Assembly (NCBI GenBank): GCA_012523135.1
Contig: JAAYJD010000230.1
Span: 1-44,848, forward strand
Direction of reading: 5' to 3'
Length of the DNA: 44,848 nucleotides
DNA from: Clostridiaceae bacterium
Lineage (GTDB): Bacteria; Bacillota; Clostridia; Saccharofermentanales; UBA5734
The notes beneath the pieces were generated by a model. The model made no database searches, was not told the DNA's origin, and was given only the letters and a program-made list of their open reading frames with translations. Position numbers and translations under genes: made by a program. Of the stretch, positions 25,738 through 34,280 are shown in pieces. Within the stretch, counting starts at the first letter, position 1, and every line of letters starts with the position of its first letter.

Positions 25738-26779
25738 ATCATCCTGCAGGGAATACCCCGGCCTGGCCCGCCCGGACCTCGAGGCCGGACTGGCCGCCCT
25801 GGAAGCGGTTCGCGCCGGCCTGGCCGGTGATCTCGGCCTGGACGGCTACTGGCTGGCGGACATGACGCGCAGCGAGCTGTCGCGCGAAACGCCGCATTTC
25901 CCGCTGCCGATCGTGTCGGAACGCTACGCCCCGGGGGCCGGCGGCAACGTCGCGGCCAACCTGGCCGCGCTCAAACCTCGTTCGATGCGGGTCCTGGGCG
26001 TCCTGGGCCAAGACTGGCGCGGCGACTTGCTGCTGCGCGCTCTGGCGGAACAGGGCGCCGGTACGGACGCGGTCTTGCGCAGCACGTCCCGGGTCACACC
26101 GGCCTACATCAAGCCGATCCGGCAAGGTTACGGCGACATCGCCTATGAAGACCCCCGGCTCGACTTTGCCAACAACACGCCCCAGGGGCCTGACCTCGAC
26201 GAAGCGGTTGTAGCCGGACTCGACGCACTGGTGTCCGACGCCGACGTTTTATGCGTCAGCGACCAGTTTCCCAACGGCTGCATTACCGAGGCGGTCCGCC
26301 GCCGCCTGGTCCGCCTGGCGCAGGACGGCGCGCGGATCGTCGTCGACAGCCGCAACCGGATCGAGGCCTACCCCGGATGCCTGCTCAAGCCCAATGAACT
26401 GGAGTGTGCCCGGGCGGTCGGTGCCGAACCAAACCGCTCGGCGAGCCTGGACGATCTGACTGAGCTGGCGCTGGCGCTGGTCCGCCGGACCGGCTCGACG
26501 GTGTGCCTGACCCTCGGCGAACGCGGTTGCCTGCTGGCCGAACCGGGCCGGAAACCGATCCATGTTCCGGCGGTCCCCGTGGCGCCGCCGCTGGATATCT
26601 GCGGCGCCGGTGACAGCTTCCTGTCGCTGTTCGCCCTGGCCCTGGCCGCCGGCATGAGCGGTGCCGACGCCGCCGCCATGGCCAGCCTGGCGTCAGCGGT
26701 GACGATCCGTAAACTGGGCCAGACCGGAACGGCTTCGCGGGAGGAGATCCTGGCCCTGGCCGGGCGGGAAGACGCGTGA
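25730..26779 (+). CDS. PfkB family carbohydrate kinase (HldE/RfaE kinase-domain-like)
   Basis: GDLGLDGYWLADMTRSELSRETPHFPLPIVSERYAPGAGGNVAANLAAL; DICGAGDSFLSLFALALAAG. Confidence 0.88.
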   Translation: MAESSCREYPGLARPDLEAGLAALEAVRAGLAGDLGLDGYWLADMTRSELSRETPHFPLPIVSERYAPGAGGNVAANLAALKPRSMRVLGVLGQDWRGDLLLRALAEQGAGTDAVLRSTSRVTPAYIKPIRQGYGDIAYEDPRLDFANNTPQGPDLDEAVVAGLDALVSDADVLCVSDQFPNGCITEAVRRRLVRLAQDGARIVVDSRNRIEAYPGCLLKPNELECARAVGAEPNRSASLDDLTELALALVRRTGSTVCLTLGERGCLLAEPGRKPIHVPAVPVAPPLDICGAGDSFLSLFALALAAGMSGADAAAMASLASAVTIRKLGQTGTASREEILALAGREDA

Positions 26780-27939
26780 CCGCAAAAGCCCGCAACGCCG
26801 CCGCCATGAAAGCCGGCAACATGCTGGAAATCATCCGCATGCTGCTCAAGGAACCGCTGACCCGCGCGGAAATCGCCCGCCGCACCGGCCTGACACGGGC
26901 CGCGGTCACGATCATTACCGAGCGGCTGACCGGGGACGGTGTTTTGCGCGAAACGAGCGTCAGCAGCGGCGCCGGCAAGACGCCGGTCCGCCAGCTGGTG
27001 CTCTGCCCGCGCCGTTTCCTGTTTTTAGGCGTCGACATCCGCCGTGACGGCTACACCGCCGGCCTGACCGACCTGGGCGGCGCGACGCTGGACCGCCGCA
27101 CGGCGGCGTTGGTTCCCGGGCAGACCTTCGAGCAGCTGATCGGGTCCGTCAAATCAGACCTGATCCGGCTGACCCACCCCCTGGTGACTGGCATCGGCGT
27201 CGGCGTGCCGGGTCCCGTGGAACCGGAAACCGGGCTCGTGCTCAACCCGCCCAATTTCGGCCTGATCTGGAACCAGGACCTCCGCCTGGCCCTGCAGGGC
27301 GACTTGCCGGCGGGACTTTGGATCGAGAACAACGCCCTGGCGCGGACGGTATACGAAAAATATGCCGGACTGGGCCAGGCACTCAGCGCCTTCATGGTCG
27401 TGATTGTCGACCGCGGCATTGGGTCGGGCTTGTATCTCAACGGACAGCTTTACCGCGGAGCTGGTTTTGCCGGCGAGCTGGGGCACCTGTCGATCGACCG
27501 CCGGGGTCCCCTGTGTGCTTGCGGCAGCCGGGGCTGCCTGGAAAACTACGCTGCCGTGCCGATGCTGCTTGGCCGCTGCCGGGCGCGGACCGGCGCGGTC
27601 GTCGCGACCTGGGCGGACCTGGTGGACCGGGCGTATCAGGATGATTCCGGCTGCCTGGAGGCGCTTCGGGACGAAGCAGACTGCCTGGCACAAGGTCTGG
27701 TCAGCGTGCTGAACCTGCTCGATCTGGAAGCGGTGATCCTGACCGGCGACCTTACCTACCAGCCGGATCTGTTGCTCGGTGAGATCCGCAGCCGGGTTCA
27801 GCAGGCCCGGATGGCCCGCCAGGCGCACGATGTCCGGATCGAAGCGGCCAAACCGCGTTCCGATGCCGGTATGGCCAGCGCCGCGATGGTCGCCATCGAT
27901 CGGTTCTTCAGGGGCCAGGCCGACTGGCCGCTTGCCTGA
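26776..27939 (+). CDS. ROK family transcriptional regulator
   Basis: N-terminal HTH LLKEPLTRAEIARRTGLTRAAVTIITERLTGDGVLRE; ROK motif GHLSIDRRGPLCACGSRGCLENYAAV. Confidence 0.92.
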   Translation: MTAKARNAAAMKAGNMLEIIRMLLKEPLTRAEIARRTGLTRAAVTIITERLTGDGVLRETSVSSGAGKTPVRQLVLCPRRFLFLGVDIRRDGYTAGLTDLGGATLDRRTAALVPGQTFEQLIGSVKSDLIRLTHPLVTGIGVGVPGPVEPETGLVLNPPNFGLIWNQDLRLALQGDLPAGLWIENNALARTVYEKYAGLGQALSAFMVVIVDRGIGSGLYLNGQLYRGAGFAGELGHLSIDRRGPLCACGSRGCLENYAAVPMLLGRCRARTGAVVATWADLVDRAYQDDSGCLEALRDEADCLAQGLVSVLNLLDLEAVILTGDLTYQPDLLLGEIRSRVQQARMARQAHDVRIEAAKPRSDAGMASAAMVAIDRFFRGQADWPLA

Positions 27940-27980
27940 CAACGACAAAAATCCAAAACAAATGATATGTCTATACCTTA

Positions 27981-28009
27981 TTGATATATACAATTATTGC
28001 TGATACAAT
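27981..28009 (+). promoter_or_regulatory. Promoter of the GntR-LacI type regulator (TTGATA-17-TACAAT)
   Basis: TTGATA 27981-27986, TACAAT 28004-28009, in an AT-rich intergenic region. Confidence 0.55.
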
Positions 28010-28082
28010 GGGAATGGATCATCTCGTGATTCGCCTTTCCGGCATCTGCCGGATCGGTCAGTTTTCTAGCAGGAGCTGTGAC

Positions 28083-29171
28083 ATGGAGCAAGTCGGCCAG
28101 TTGAAATACATGGATATCTTCAACCATTTTCTCGGGTTGATCCGTTCCGGCGTCCTGCGCCCGGACAGCAAGCTGCCGACTGAAAGTCAAATCGCGGCCC
28201 AGTTCCAGGTCAGCCGGATCACCGTGATCCGCGCGCTCAAACAGCTCCAGGAAGAGGGTTACATCCGCCGGATCCAGGGCAGCGGCAGCTATGTCCAGAA
28301 CCAGAAAGCGGCCGATTCCGGCCTGAAGGTCGTTTCCCTGGTCATGTCGCTGCACGGGCAGGGCCGTGAGCTGCAGCTGATCCAGGGCATTGAGCAGACC
28401 CTCAAGAAAGCCGGGTACATCCTGACCGTCCATAACTCGCACGAGGATTCGGAAGAGGAACGCGGCCTGATCCTGAAGATGAAAAAAGATGTCCAGGGCA
28501 TGATCCTCTATTCTGCCAGCAGCATCGAGAACAACCGCCTGTTTGAAGACCTGATGAAGGAGCACTGGCCGGTTGTCTACGTCGACCGCTACCCGATGAA
28601 CGTGCCTTGCAGCTATGTGACCTGCGACAACAAGGACGGCGGATTTTTACTGGGCGACTTCCTGTGCAGCAGCGGGCATCGGCAGCTGGCACTCGTCTAC
28701 CACGACATCGTCGGCCTGTCCTCGGAGCGCGACCGCTTTGACGGCTTCATGAAGGCCGTCAGCAACCACCAGATTCCGCAGAAGAATGTCAAGATATTAT
28801 CGATTAACCGCAATGAGACCGAGGAGGTCGTCAACCGGATTTTCGACGAGCTTTACGTGCACGAACGCGACAAGGCCCGCCGTCCGACCACGATTTTCAC
28901 GTTCAACGATTCCCTGGCCATCCTGATGATGGAATGCATCCGCAAGCGCGCCGACCTGGACCTGCCGGACAATTTCACGATTGCCGGATTCGATGATCTG
29001 ATCGGGATTTCGCGCCCGGTTCCGTTTGTGACGATCCGCCAGGATTACCTGGCCATCGGCGAAGCCGCGGCGGAACTGCTGCTGGCGAAGATGGAAAGCA
29101 AATCGCTGGTCAACCGGCAGGTTGTTATTCCGGTCCAGCTGGTGCACTATCCCAAATCTGGCGCAAAATAA
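28083..29171 (+). CDS. GntR-type HTH with LacI-type ligand-binding domain (AraR-like architecture)
   Basis: LPTESQIAAQFQVSRITVIRALKQLQEEGYIRRIQGSGSYV; then periplasmic-binding-like domain ending IAGFDDLIGISRPVPFVTIRQDYLAIGEAAAELLLAKME. Confidence 0.9.
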   Translation: MEQVGQLKYMDIFNHFLGLIRSGVLRPDSKLPTESQIAAQFQVSRITVIRALKQLQEEGYIRRIQGSGSYVQNQKAADSGLKVVSLVMSLHGQGRELQLIQGIEQTLKKAGYILTVHNSHEDSEEERGLILKMKKDVQGMILYSASSIENNRLFEDLMKEHWPVVYVDRYPMNVPCSYVTCDNKDGGFLLGDFLCSSGHRQLALVYHDIVGLSSERDRFDGFMKAVSNHQIPQKNVKILSINRNETEEVVNRIFDELYVHERDKARRPTTIFTFNDSLAILMMECIRKRADLDLPDNFTIAGFDDLIGISRPVPFVTIRQDYLAIGEAAAELLLAKMESKSLVNRQVVIPVQLVHYPKSGAK

Positions 29172-29200
29172 GACATCACCAATTTGAGCACGACTTGACA

Positions 29201-29234
29201 AAAAGGCAGGCTATTGCGAAATGGCCTGCCTTTT
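29201..29234 (+). terminator. Rho-independent terminator (AAAAGGCAGGC ... GCCTGCCTTTT)
   Basis: 11-bp stem ending in TTTT, 29 bp after the regulator stop. Confidence 0.8.
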
Positions 29235-29294
29235 CATAAACGACATGCATAAATATTCAAGCCATAAAAAGAAAGTTATTATTCACAGCATGAC

Positions 29295-29323
29295 TTGACA
29301 TGACAAATAAAGCGCCGTATACT
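29295..29323 (+). promoter_or_regulatory. Strong promoter TTGACA-17-TATACT upstream of the DHDPS-family/transport/mannosidase genes
   Basis: TTGACA 29295-29300; TATACT 29318-29323. Confidence 0.75.
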
Positions 29324-29389
29324 GAAGTTAGCGTAAATGCCGTCAGTATGTTGAAACCATGCAACGAAACCGTTGGAGGTCGAGGCAAG

Positions 29390-30280
29390 ATGAACAACCC
29401 ATTCAAAGGGATTGTCGTCCCTACCGTCACCCCATACCGGCCCGATTTATCTCTTGATCTTGATGGCGTCGAATCTGTCTTTGCTTATTTTGACCAGAAC
29501 CCGGCCGTTGACGGCCTCTTTATCACCGGCGCCACAGGCGAATACGACCAGCTGTCCTTTGAAGAGCGCTGCCAGATTATCGACCGGGCCCTGTCGATGC
29601 AGCTGAAAAAGGACTGGCTCCCCAACACCACCAGCCTGGATATCGAGCAGTCGCTGCGCCTGACGCGTTATGCGGTTTCCCGCGGCGTCAGCACCGTGGG
29701 CGTGATCTTCCCGCGTGAATGCCAAACCTTTGCCGATGTCCGGCGCTTTCTCAAGCAGATTCTCGACCTGGGCCCGACCGTCTTCATCTACCAGACCGGC
29801 AACAGCCCGTACCCGCTCAGCGTCTCCGAGCTCGGCGACCTGCTCGGCCTTGGCCGTGTCGCCGGTATTAAAGACAGCTGCAGCGGCCGCGACATGGTCC
29901 GCCACCTAAGCTACATCACGGATCTGGGCGACCGGATCACAGTGATTCAGGGTGTCGAGATGCTGTACTTGTCTTCGCTCGTCATGGGGGCGGCCGGCGT
30001 CATCGGCGGCGGCTGCAACGTCTATCCGGAACTGCTGCAGCGCATTCGCCTGGCCTTCGGGCAGAACGATCTCGCCAGAGCCCGGCAAGACCAGGCGCTG
30101 GTCAATGAGCTGGTTGAACGGCTGTACGAGGAGGGGACGGGCAACGAGGCAATGAAGTACTACCTGTCCTTGTGCGGCGTTCAGATCGGAACGGCGTCGC
30201 GCAAGGTCCGATCGCCGCTCACCGCCGGCAAAAAAGAACGGATCCAAGCGCTATATCAGCAGTTGCACGCAGACAACTAG
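29390..30280 (+). CDS. Dihydrodipicolinate synthase/N-acetylneuraminate lyase family protein
   Basis: GIVVPTVTPYRPDLSLDLDGVESVFAYF, VDGLFITGATGEYDQLSFEER, FIYQTGNSPYPLS, VAGIKDSC; SD ggaggtcgagg. Confidence 0.9.
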   Translation: MNNPFKGIVVPTVTPYRPDLSLDLDGVESVFAYFDQNPAVDGLFITGATGEYDQLSFEERCQIIDRALSMQLKKDWLPNTTSLDIEQSLRLTRYAVSRGVSTVGVIFPRECQTFADVRRFLKQILDLGPTVFIYQTGNSPYPLSVSELGDLLGLGRVAGIKDSCSGRDMVRHLSYITDLGDRITVIQGVEMLYLSSLVMGAAGVIGGGCNVYPELLQRIRLAFGQNDLARARQDQALVNELVERLYEEGTGNEAMKYYLSLCGVQIGTASRKVRSPLTAGKKERIQALYQQLHADN

Positions 30281-30347
30281 GCCCGTTTGGCGGCTTGGGC
30301 CGCTGAACCGCTGCATCCGACACGAGGTGCAGGCGCCCCGAACGGGC
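30281..30347 (+). ncRNA. Putative three-way-junction RNA element before the solute-binding protein gene
   Basis: Outer GCCCGTT/AACGGGC (30281-30287/30341-30347), hairpin GCGGC-TTGG-GCCGC (30290-30303), hairpin CTGCATC/GGTGCAG-type (30311-30317/30326-30332). Confidence 0.4.
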
Positions 30348-30426
30348 TGCCTGTCCCCCAATGCATCACCCGCTTCATGGAACGACTCAGGAGAAAACGT
30401 CAAAAACAATTCTGGAGGTGTGACAC

Positions 30427-32208
30427 GTGAAAAGAACAAGAATACGCCAGGTTATGCTGGTCCTGTCCCTGTTGCTTGTCTTCAGCCTGATGGCCTGCCA
30501 GCAAACGCCGACGTCGACAACCGGCGGCACGAGCGGCGGCACGACGACCACGACGACAAAAGCCTCGGGCACGACGACGACCACCACCACCACACAGGCT
30601 GCTGAGGAGCCAGTGCCGATCTCCATCTGGTATGCGGTCGGCCGTTTCACCCTCGATGACCGGCGCGACAAAATCCCCGAGGAAAAGGACATCGGCTTCC
30701 TGAACGAGCGCTTCAACATCGATCTCACCTATACGACGGTGCCCTCCGAACAGGCCCGCGACCAGCTGGGCATCATGCTGGCAACCAACTCGATGACCGA
30801 TATCATCTCGATGCAGGGTTCGTTTGACACCTTCCTGATCCGCCCGGACCAGATGTTTGCCGACGGCCAGATCATCGACTTGAAGTCGATCGAATCGAAC
30901 ATCCCGACCTACATGGGCATCGTGGATGAGAACCCGGTTATCAAAAAGAATGTCATGGACGACGCGGACCATATCCTCTATTTCGGCATTCCTATTTTCG
31001 AGGCTGAAGTGGGCATGTCCGGCGGCCTGATGATCCGTCAAGACTGGCTGGACAAGTACGACCTCGGCCTGCCCCAGTCGATCGACGAGTTCCTGACCGC
31101 CCTGCGCGCCTTCCGCGACAATGACCCCAACGGCAATAACCAGAAGGACGAAGTGCCGTTCTGCGGCAACCAGGGTTCGCTGCAGGTTATCGGCAACCTG
31201 ATCGGCGTCCAGGAGACCTTCTCCATGGTCGGCGGTTCCGGCGGCTATGTCGTCTTCGGGCCGTTTGAAGAAGAAGCGTACAAAAAGCGCCTGACCCTGA
31301 TCGCCACCATGGCCCAGGAAAAACTGATCAATGAGAACTACTACAATTTCGATTTCCAGATGCGTGACACCTGGATTGCCGAAGACCGGATCGGCGCGGC
31401 GCTGACCGGCCTGGGCAACTTGGACAAGTGGAACAACCTGATGGCCGACCACCCGACCTTCCTGATGTGGCCGTTCAACAACCCCGCCCAGGAAGACGGC
31501 AATCGCTACTTTGACCGCACCGACCTGTCCAAGGCCATGCGCCACGACGTGACCATGATTTCGTCCAACGCGGCCGACCCGGCCAAGTGCGGCGAGTTCC
31601 TCGACTATTTCTACACCGAGGAAGGCCACATGCTGACCACCTTCGGCATCGAAGGCCTGACCTATGCCATGGACGGCGACTTCCCGAAGTTCGCCGACCT
31701 GATCATCAAGAACCCCGACGACCTCGGTGTCGGCGACGCCCAGGGCAAGTATATCGGCATCCCCGGCGTGCGCACTTATGAAGACCTGCGCGTCTGGGCA
31801 CAGCTGTCCCTGACGACGCCCGGCTCGCGCCAGGCCGCCATGCGCACCTGGACCGATACCTTTACCGAAAACACCAACACCCCGATCCCACCGGCCATGA
31901 TGAGTGAAGCCGACGCGGACGAATACGCCGACATCATGGCTGACCTGCAGACATACATCCTGGAGAGCGTCGCCAAGTTCACCACCGGTGAATGGACCGT
32001 CGACGCGAACTACGACGACTTCGTCGCGCAGTGCCGCGTACTGGGTGCGGAACGTGCCCTGGAACTGCAAGACAAGGCGATCAAGAACTGGCAGGCACGC
32101 GGCGGCGAGCCGTATGCCTACACGCTGGGCCGGGCCGAAATCGACTGGAGCAAGATTCCGCTGAAGACGGAAAAAGGCATCGAGCTGATGGATCCCGATC
32201 TGCGCTGA
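30427..32208 (+). CDS. Extracellular solute-binding lipoprotein (family 1, LplA-like)
   Basis: Lipobox LVFSLMACQQ, Thr-rich linker, then ISIWYAVGRF; followed by LplB/LplC-type permeases. Confidence 0.88.
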   Translation: MKRTRIRQVMLVLSLLLVFSLMACQQTPTSTTGGTSGGTTTTTTKASGTTTTTTTTQAAEEPVPISIWYAVGRFTLDDRRDKIPEEKDIGFLNERFNIDLTYTTVPSEQARDQLGIMLATNSMTDIISMQGSFDTFLIRPDQMFADGQIIDLKSIESNIPTYMGIVDENPVIKKNVMDDADHILYFGIPIFEAEVGMSGGLMIRQDWLDKYDLGLPQSIDEFLTALRAFRDNDPNGNNQKDEVPFCGNQGSLQVIGNLIGVQETFSMVGGSGGYVVFGPFEEEAYKKRLTLIATMAQEKLINENYYNFDFQMRDTWIAEDRIGAALTGLGNLDKWNNLMADHPTFLMWPFNNPAQEDGNRYFDRTDLSKAMRHDVTMISSNAADPAKCGEFLDYFYTEEGHMLTTFGIEGLTYAMDGDFPKFADLIIKNPDDLGVGDAQGKYIGIPGVRTYEDLRVWAQLSLTTPGSRQAAMRTWTDTFTENTNTPIPPAMMSEADADEYADIMADLQTYILESVAKFTTGEWTVDANYDDFVAQCRVLGAERALELQDKAIKNWQARGGEPYAYTLGRAEIDWSKIPLKTEKGIELMDPDLR

Positions 32209-32228
32209 CCCGACAAGACGGAACGGCT

Positions 32229-32260
32229 GTCCTGCCTGCCTGTTTTCAGGCAGGCAGGAC
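32229..32260 (+). promoter_or_regulatory. Perfect 14-bp hairpin GTCCTGCCTGCCTG-TTTT-CAGGCAGGCAGGAC between solute-binding protein and permease genes
   Basis: Read directly; no T-tract follows, so attenuation/RNA stabilisation is more likely than full termination. Confidence 0.7.
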
Positions 32261-32326
32261 GCTGTCATAAGGGTGCCGCTTCAGATCGACTGACAGGCAT
32301 GGGCATGAAACGAGGTGTAAACAGCT

Positions 32327-33292
32327 ATGGCGCTATCCCGAAAACCTGCTGGTGCACTGCCGGCAAAACTGACCAGGAAAACGGACTGGAAAAACTACAT
32401 CACCCAATACTGGTTTATCTATGTCATCCTGGCTTTTGTTCTGGCCTACTACGTGATTTTCAAATATATCCCCATGTATGGCGTTCTGATCGCTTTCAAA
32501 CGCTACACACCCTCGGCAGGTATCTGGGGCAGTGACTGGGTCGGGCTGCGCAACTTCGAGCGTTTCTTCTCGAGCGCCTATTTCATGCGGACTTTTCGCA
32601 ACACCGTCCTGCTGAACGTCATGAACCTGGCCTTCGGGTTTCCGGCGCCGATCATCTTTGCCCTTTTCCTCAACGAATTGCGTCACCAGGTCTTCAAACG
32701 GACGGTCCAGACGATCAGCTATCTGCCGCACTTCATTTCCCTGGTCGTGGTCGCCGGCATGCTGCACGACTTTCTCAACAACACCGGGACGATCACGACC
32801 GTCCTGAACCTCCTGTTCGGCACGGAAAAGAAAGTCTGGCTGAACGACAAGAATTCCTATCGAACGATTTATATTGTCTCGGACATCTGGAAGTCACTGG
32901 GCTGGAGTGCCATCATCTATCTGGCTTCCTTGTCCAACATCGATACGCAGCTCTATGACTCGGCCGAAATTGACGGCTGTGGCTCACTGCGCAAAATGCG
33001 CCACGTGACGCTGCCCGGCATCGCGCCAACGATCATCATCCTTTTCATCTTGCGCATCGGCGCCATGCTCAGCCTGGGTGTGGAGAAGACGCTGCTGCTC
33101 TACAACCCGAACACCTATGAAGTGTCCGACGTCATCTCGTCCTTTGTCTACCGGCGCGGCTTCGGTATCGACGGGCGGGCCGACTATTCTTTCAGTACGG
33201 CGGTCGACCTGTTTAACGCCATCATCAACTTGACACTGCTGACGGTGGCCAATTTCACGGCACGTCGTTACAGTGAAACCAGCTTGTGGTAG
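32327..33292 (+). CDS. ABC transporter permease (LplB-like)
   Basis: YVIFKYIPMYGVLIAFKRYTP; EAA motif region YDSAEIDGCGSLRKMRHVTLPGIAPTI. Confidence 0.92.
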   Translation: MALSRKPAGALPAKLTRKTDWKNYITQYWFIYVILAFVLAYYVIFKYIPMYGVLIAFKRYTPSAGIWGSDWVGLRNFERFFSSAYFMRTFRNTVLLNVMNLAFGFPAPIIFALFLNELRHQVFKRTVQTISYLPHFISLVVVAGMLHDFLNNTGTITTVLNLLFGTEKKVWLNDKNSYRTIYIVSDIWKSLGWSAIIYLASLSNIDTQLYDSAEIDGCGSLRKMRHVTLPGIAPTIIILFILRIGAMLSLGVEKTLLLYNPNTYEVSDVISSFVYRRGFGIDGRADYSFSTAVDLFNAIINLTLLTVANFTARRYSETSLW

Positions 33293-33304
33293 GAGGTGAG
33301 GCGT

Positions 33305-34186
33305 ATGATTCGTTCTGGTTGGCGGGCATCGCCCGGTGAGTTTGTCCTGAGAGCCATCAACGTGCTCGTGATGAGCTTCGTGGTCGTGGTGACGTTGTAC
33401 CCGTTCTGGTACATCTTTGTCGCCTCATTCAGCGACCCGTATGAAGTCGTGCGCACCAGCGGCCTGATGATCTGGTTCAAGGGTTTCGACCTCTACGCCT
33501 ACAAGGAGGTCCTGCGGCACCGGCTGTTCTGGACATCCTACCGCAACACGCTGGTCTACCTGGTTTCCGGCCTGATCGTCAACATGACCATGACGACACT
33601 GGCCGCCTATGCCCTGTCGCGCCGCAACATCAAGGGCAAGGGCGTGATCATGAAGATCATCGTCTTCACCATGTTTTTCAGCGGCGGACTGATCCCGACG
33701 TATATCGTGGTGGACAATCTGCACATGACGGACACGATGTGGTCGCAGTTCGTGCCCTTCGCGATCAACACGTTCAACCTGATTATCCTGAGGACGGCTT
33801 TCCAGGCCATTCCGGATTCCATCGAGGAAGCCGCCATCATCGACGGTGCGTCAGCCGCCCAGGTCATGGTGCGCATCGTCCTGCCGCTGGCCTTGCCCAG
33901 CATCATGGTCATCGGCTTGTATTATACGGAGGAAATCTGGAACTCCTTTTTCCGCGGCCTGATCTACATCCGGACCGATACCAAGTACCCGCTGCAGCTG
34001 ATCCTACGCCAAGTGCTCTTGTCCAATGTCATGGGCCAGTCGGATCAGTCTTTTGTCGATACCAATATCGGGCAAACCGTCAAGTACGCCACGATCGTCG
34101 TTTCGACCCTGCCCGTCCTGATGGTTTACCCGTTTATTCAGAAGTATTTCGTCAAGGGTGTCATGATCGGCTCGATCAAAGGCTGA
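33305..34186 (+). CDS. Carbohydrate ABC transporter permease (LplC/YtcP-like)
   Basis: ALSRRNIKGKGVIMKIIVFTMFFSGGLIPTYIVV; EEAAIIDGASAAQVMVRIVLPLALPSI; C-term PFIQKYFVKGVMIGSIKG. Confidence 0.92.
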   Translation: MIRSGWRASPGEFVLRAINVLVMSFVVVVTLYPFWYIFVASFSDPYEVVRTSGLMIWFKGFDLYAYKEVLRHRLFWTSYRNTLVYLVSGLIVNMTMTTLAAYALSRRNIKGKGVIMKIIVFTMFFSGGLIPTYIVVDNLHMTDTMWSQFVPFAINTFNLIILRTAFQAIPDSIEEAAIIDGASAAQVMVRIVLPLALPSIMVIGLYYTEEIWNSFFRGLIYIRTDTKYPLQLILRQVLLSNVMGQSDQSFVDTNIGQTVKYATIVVSTLPVLMVYPFIQKYFVKGVMIGSIKG

Positions 34187-34280
34187 TCGCCCGGAACCCA
34201 TCGCCTTCCAGCCACGGTCTGGCTGCCGCCCGGCTACCGGGTCCGGCCGGTCTGTTGGCGCGCGAAAAAGGAGGATGCTC

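Noticed and set aside
30510-30605. ACG/ACC-rich simple repeat at the start of the solute-binding protein gene
   Set aside because: Encodes a Thr-rich linker after the lipobox, common in lipoproteins; not considered a phase-variable repeat because unit lengths keep frame and copies are imperfect.
30400-32268. 622-aa minus-strand ORF opposite the solute-binding protein
   Set aside because: Shadow ORF of a high-GC coding gene; the plus strand has lipobox, family motifs and SD; the minus product is a low-complexity His/Val/Gly-rich string with no domain.
34205-34245. Consecutive small hairpins (CAGCCA/TGGCTG, CCCGG/CCGGG) between permease and mannosidase genes
   Set aside because: Short stems expected by chance in GC-rich DNA; no T-tract or strong architecture.
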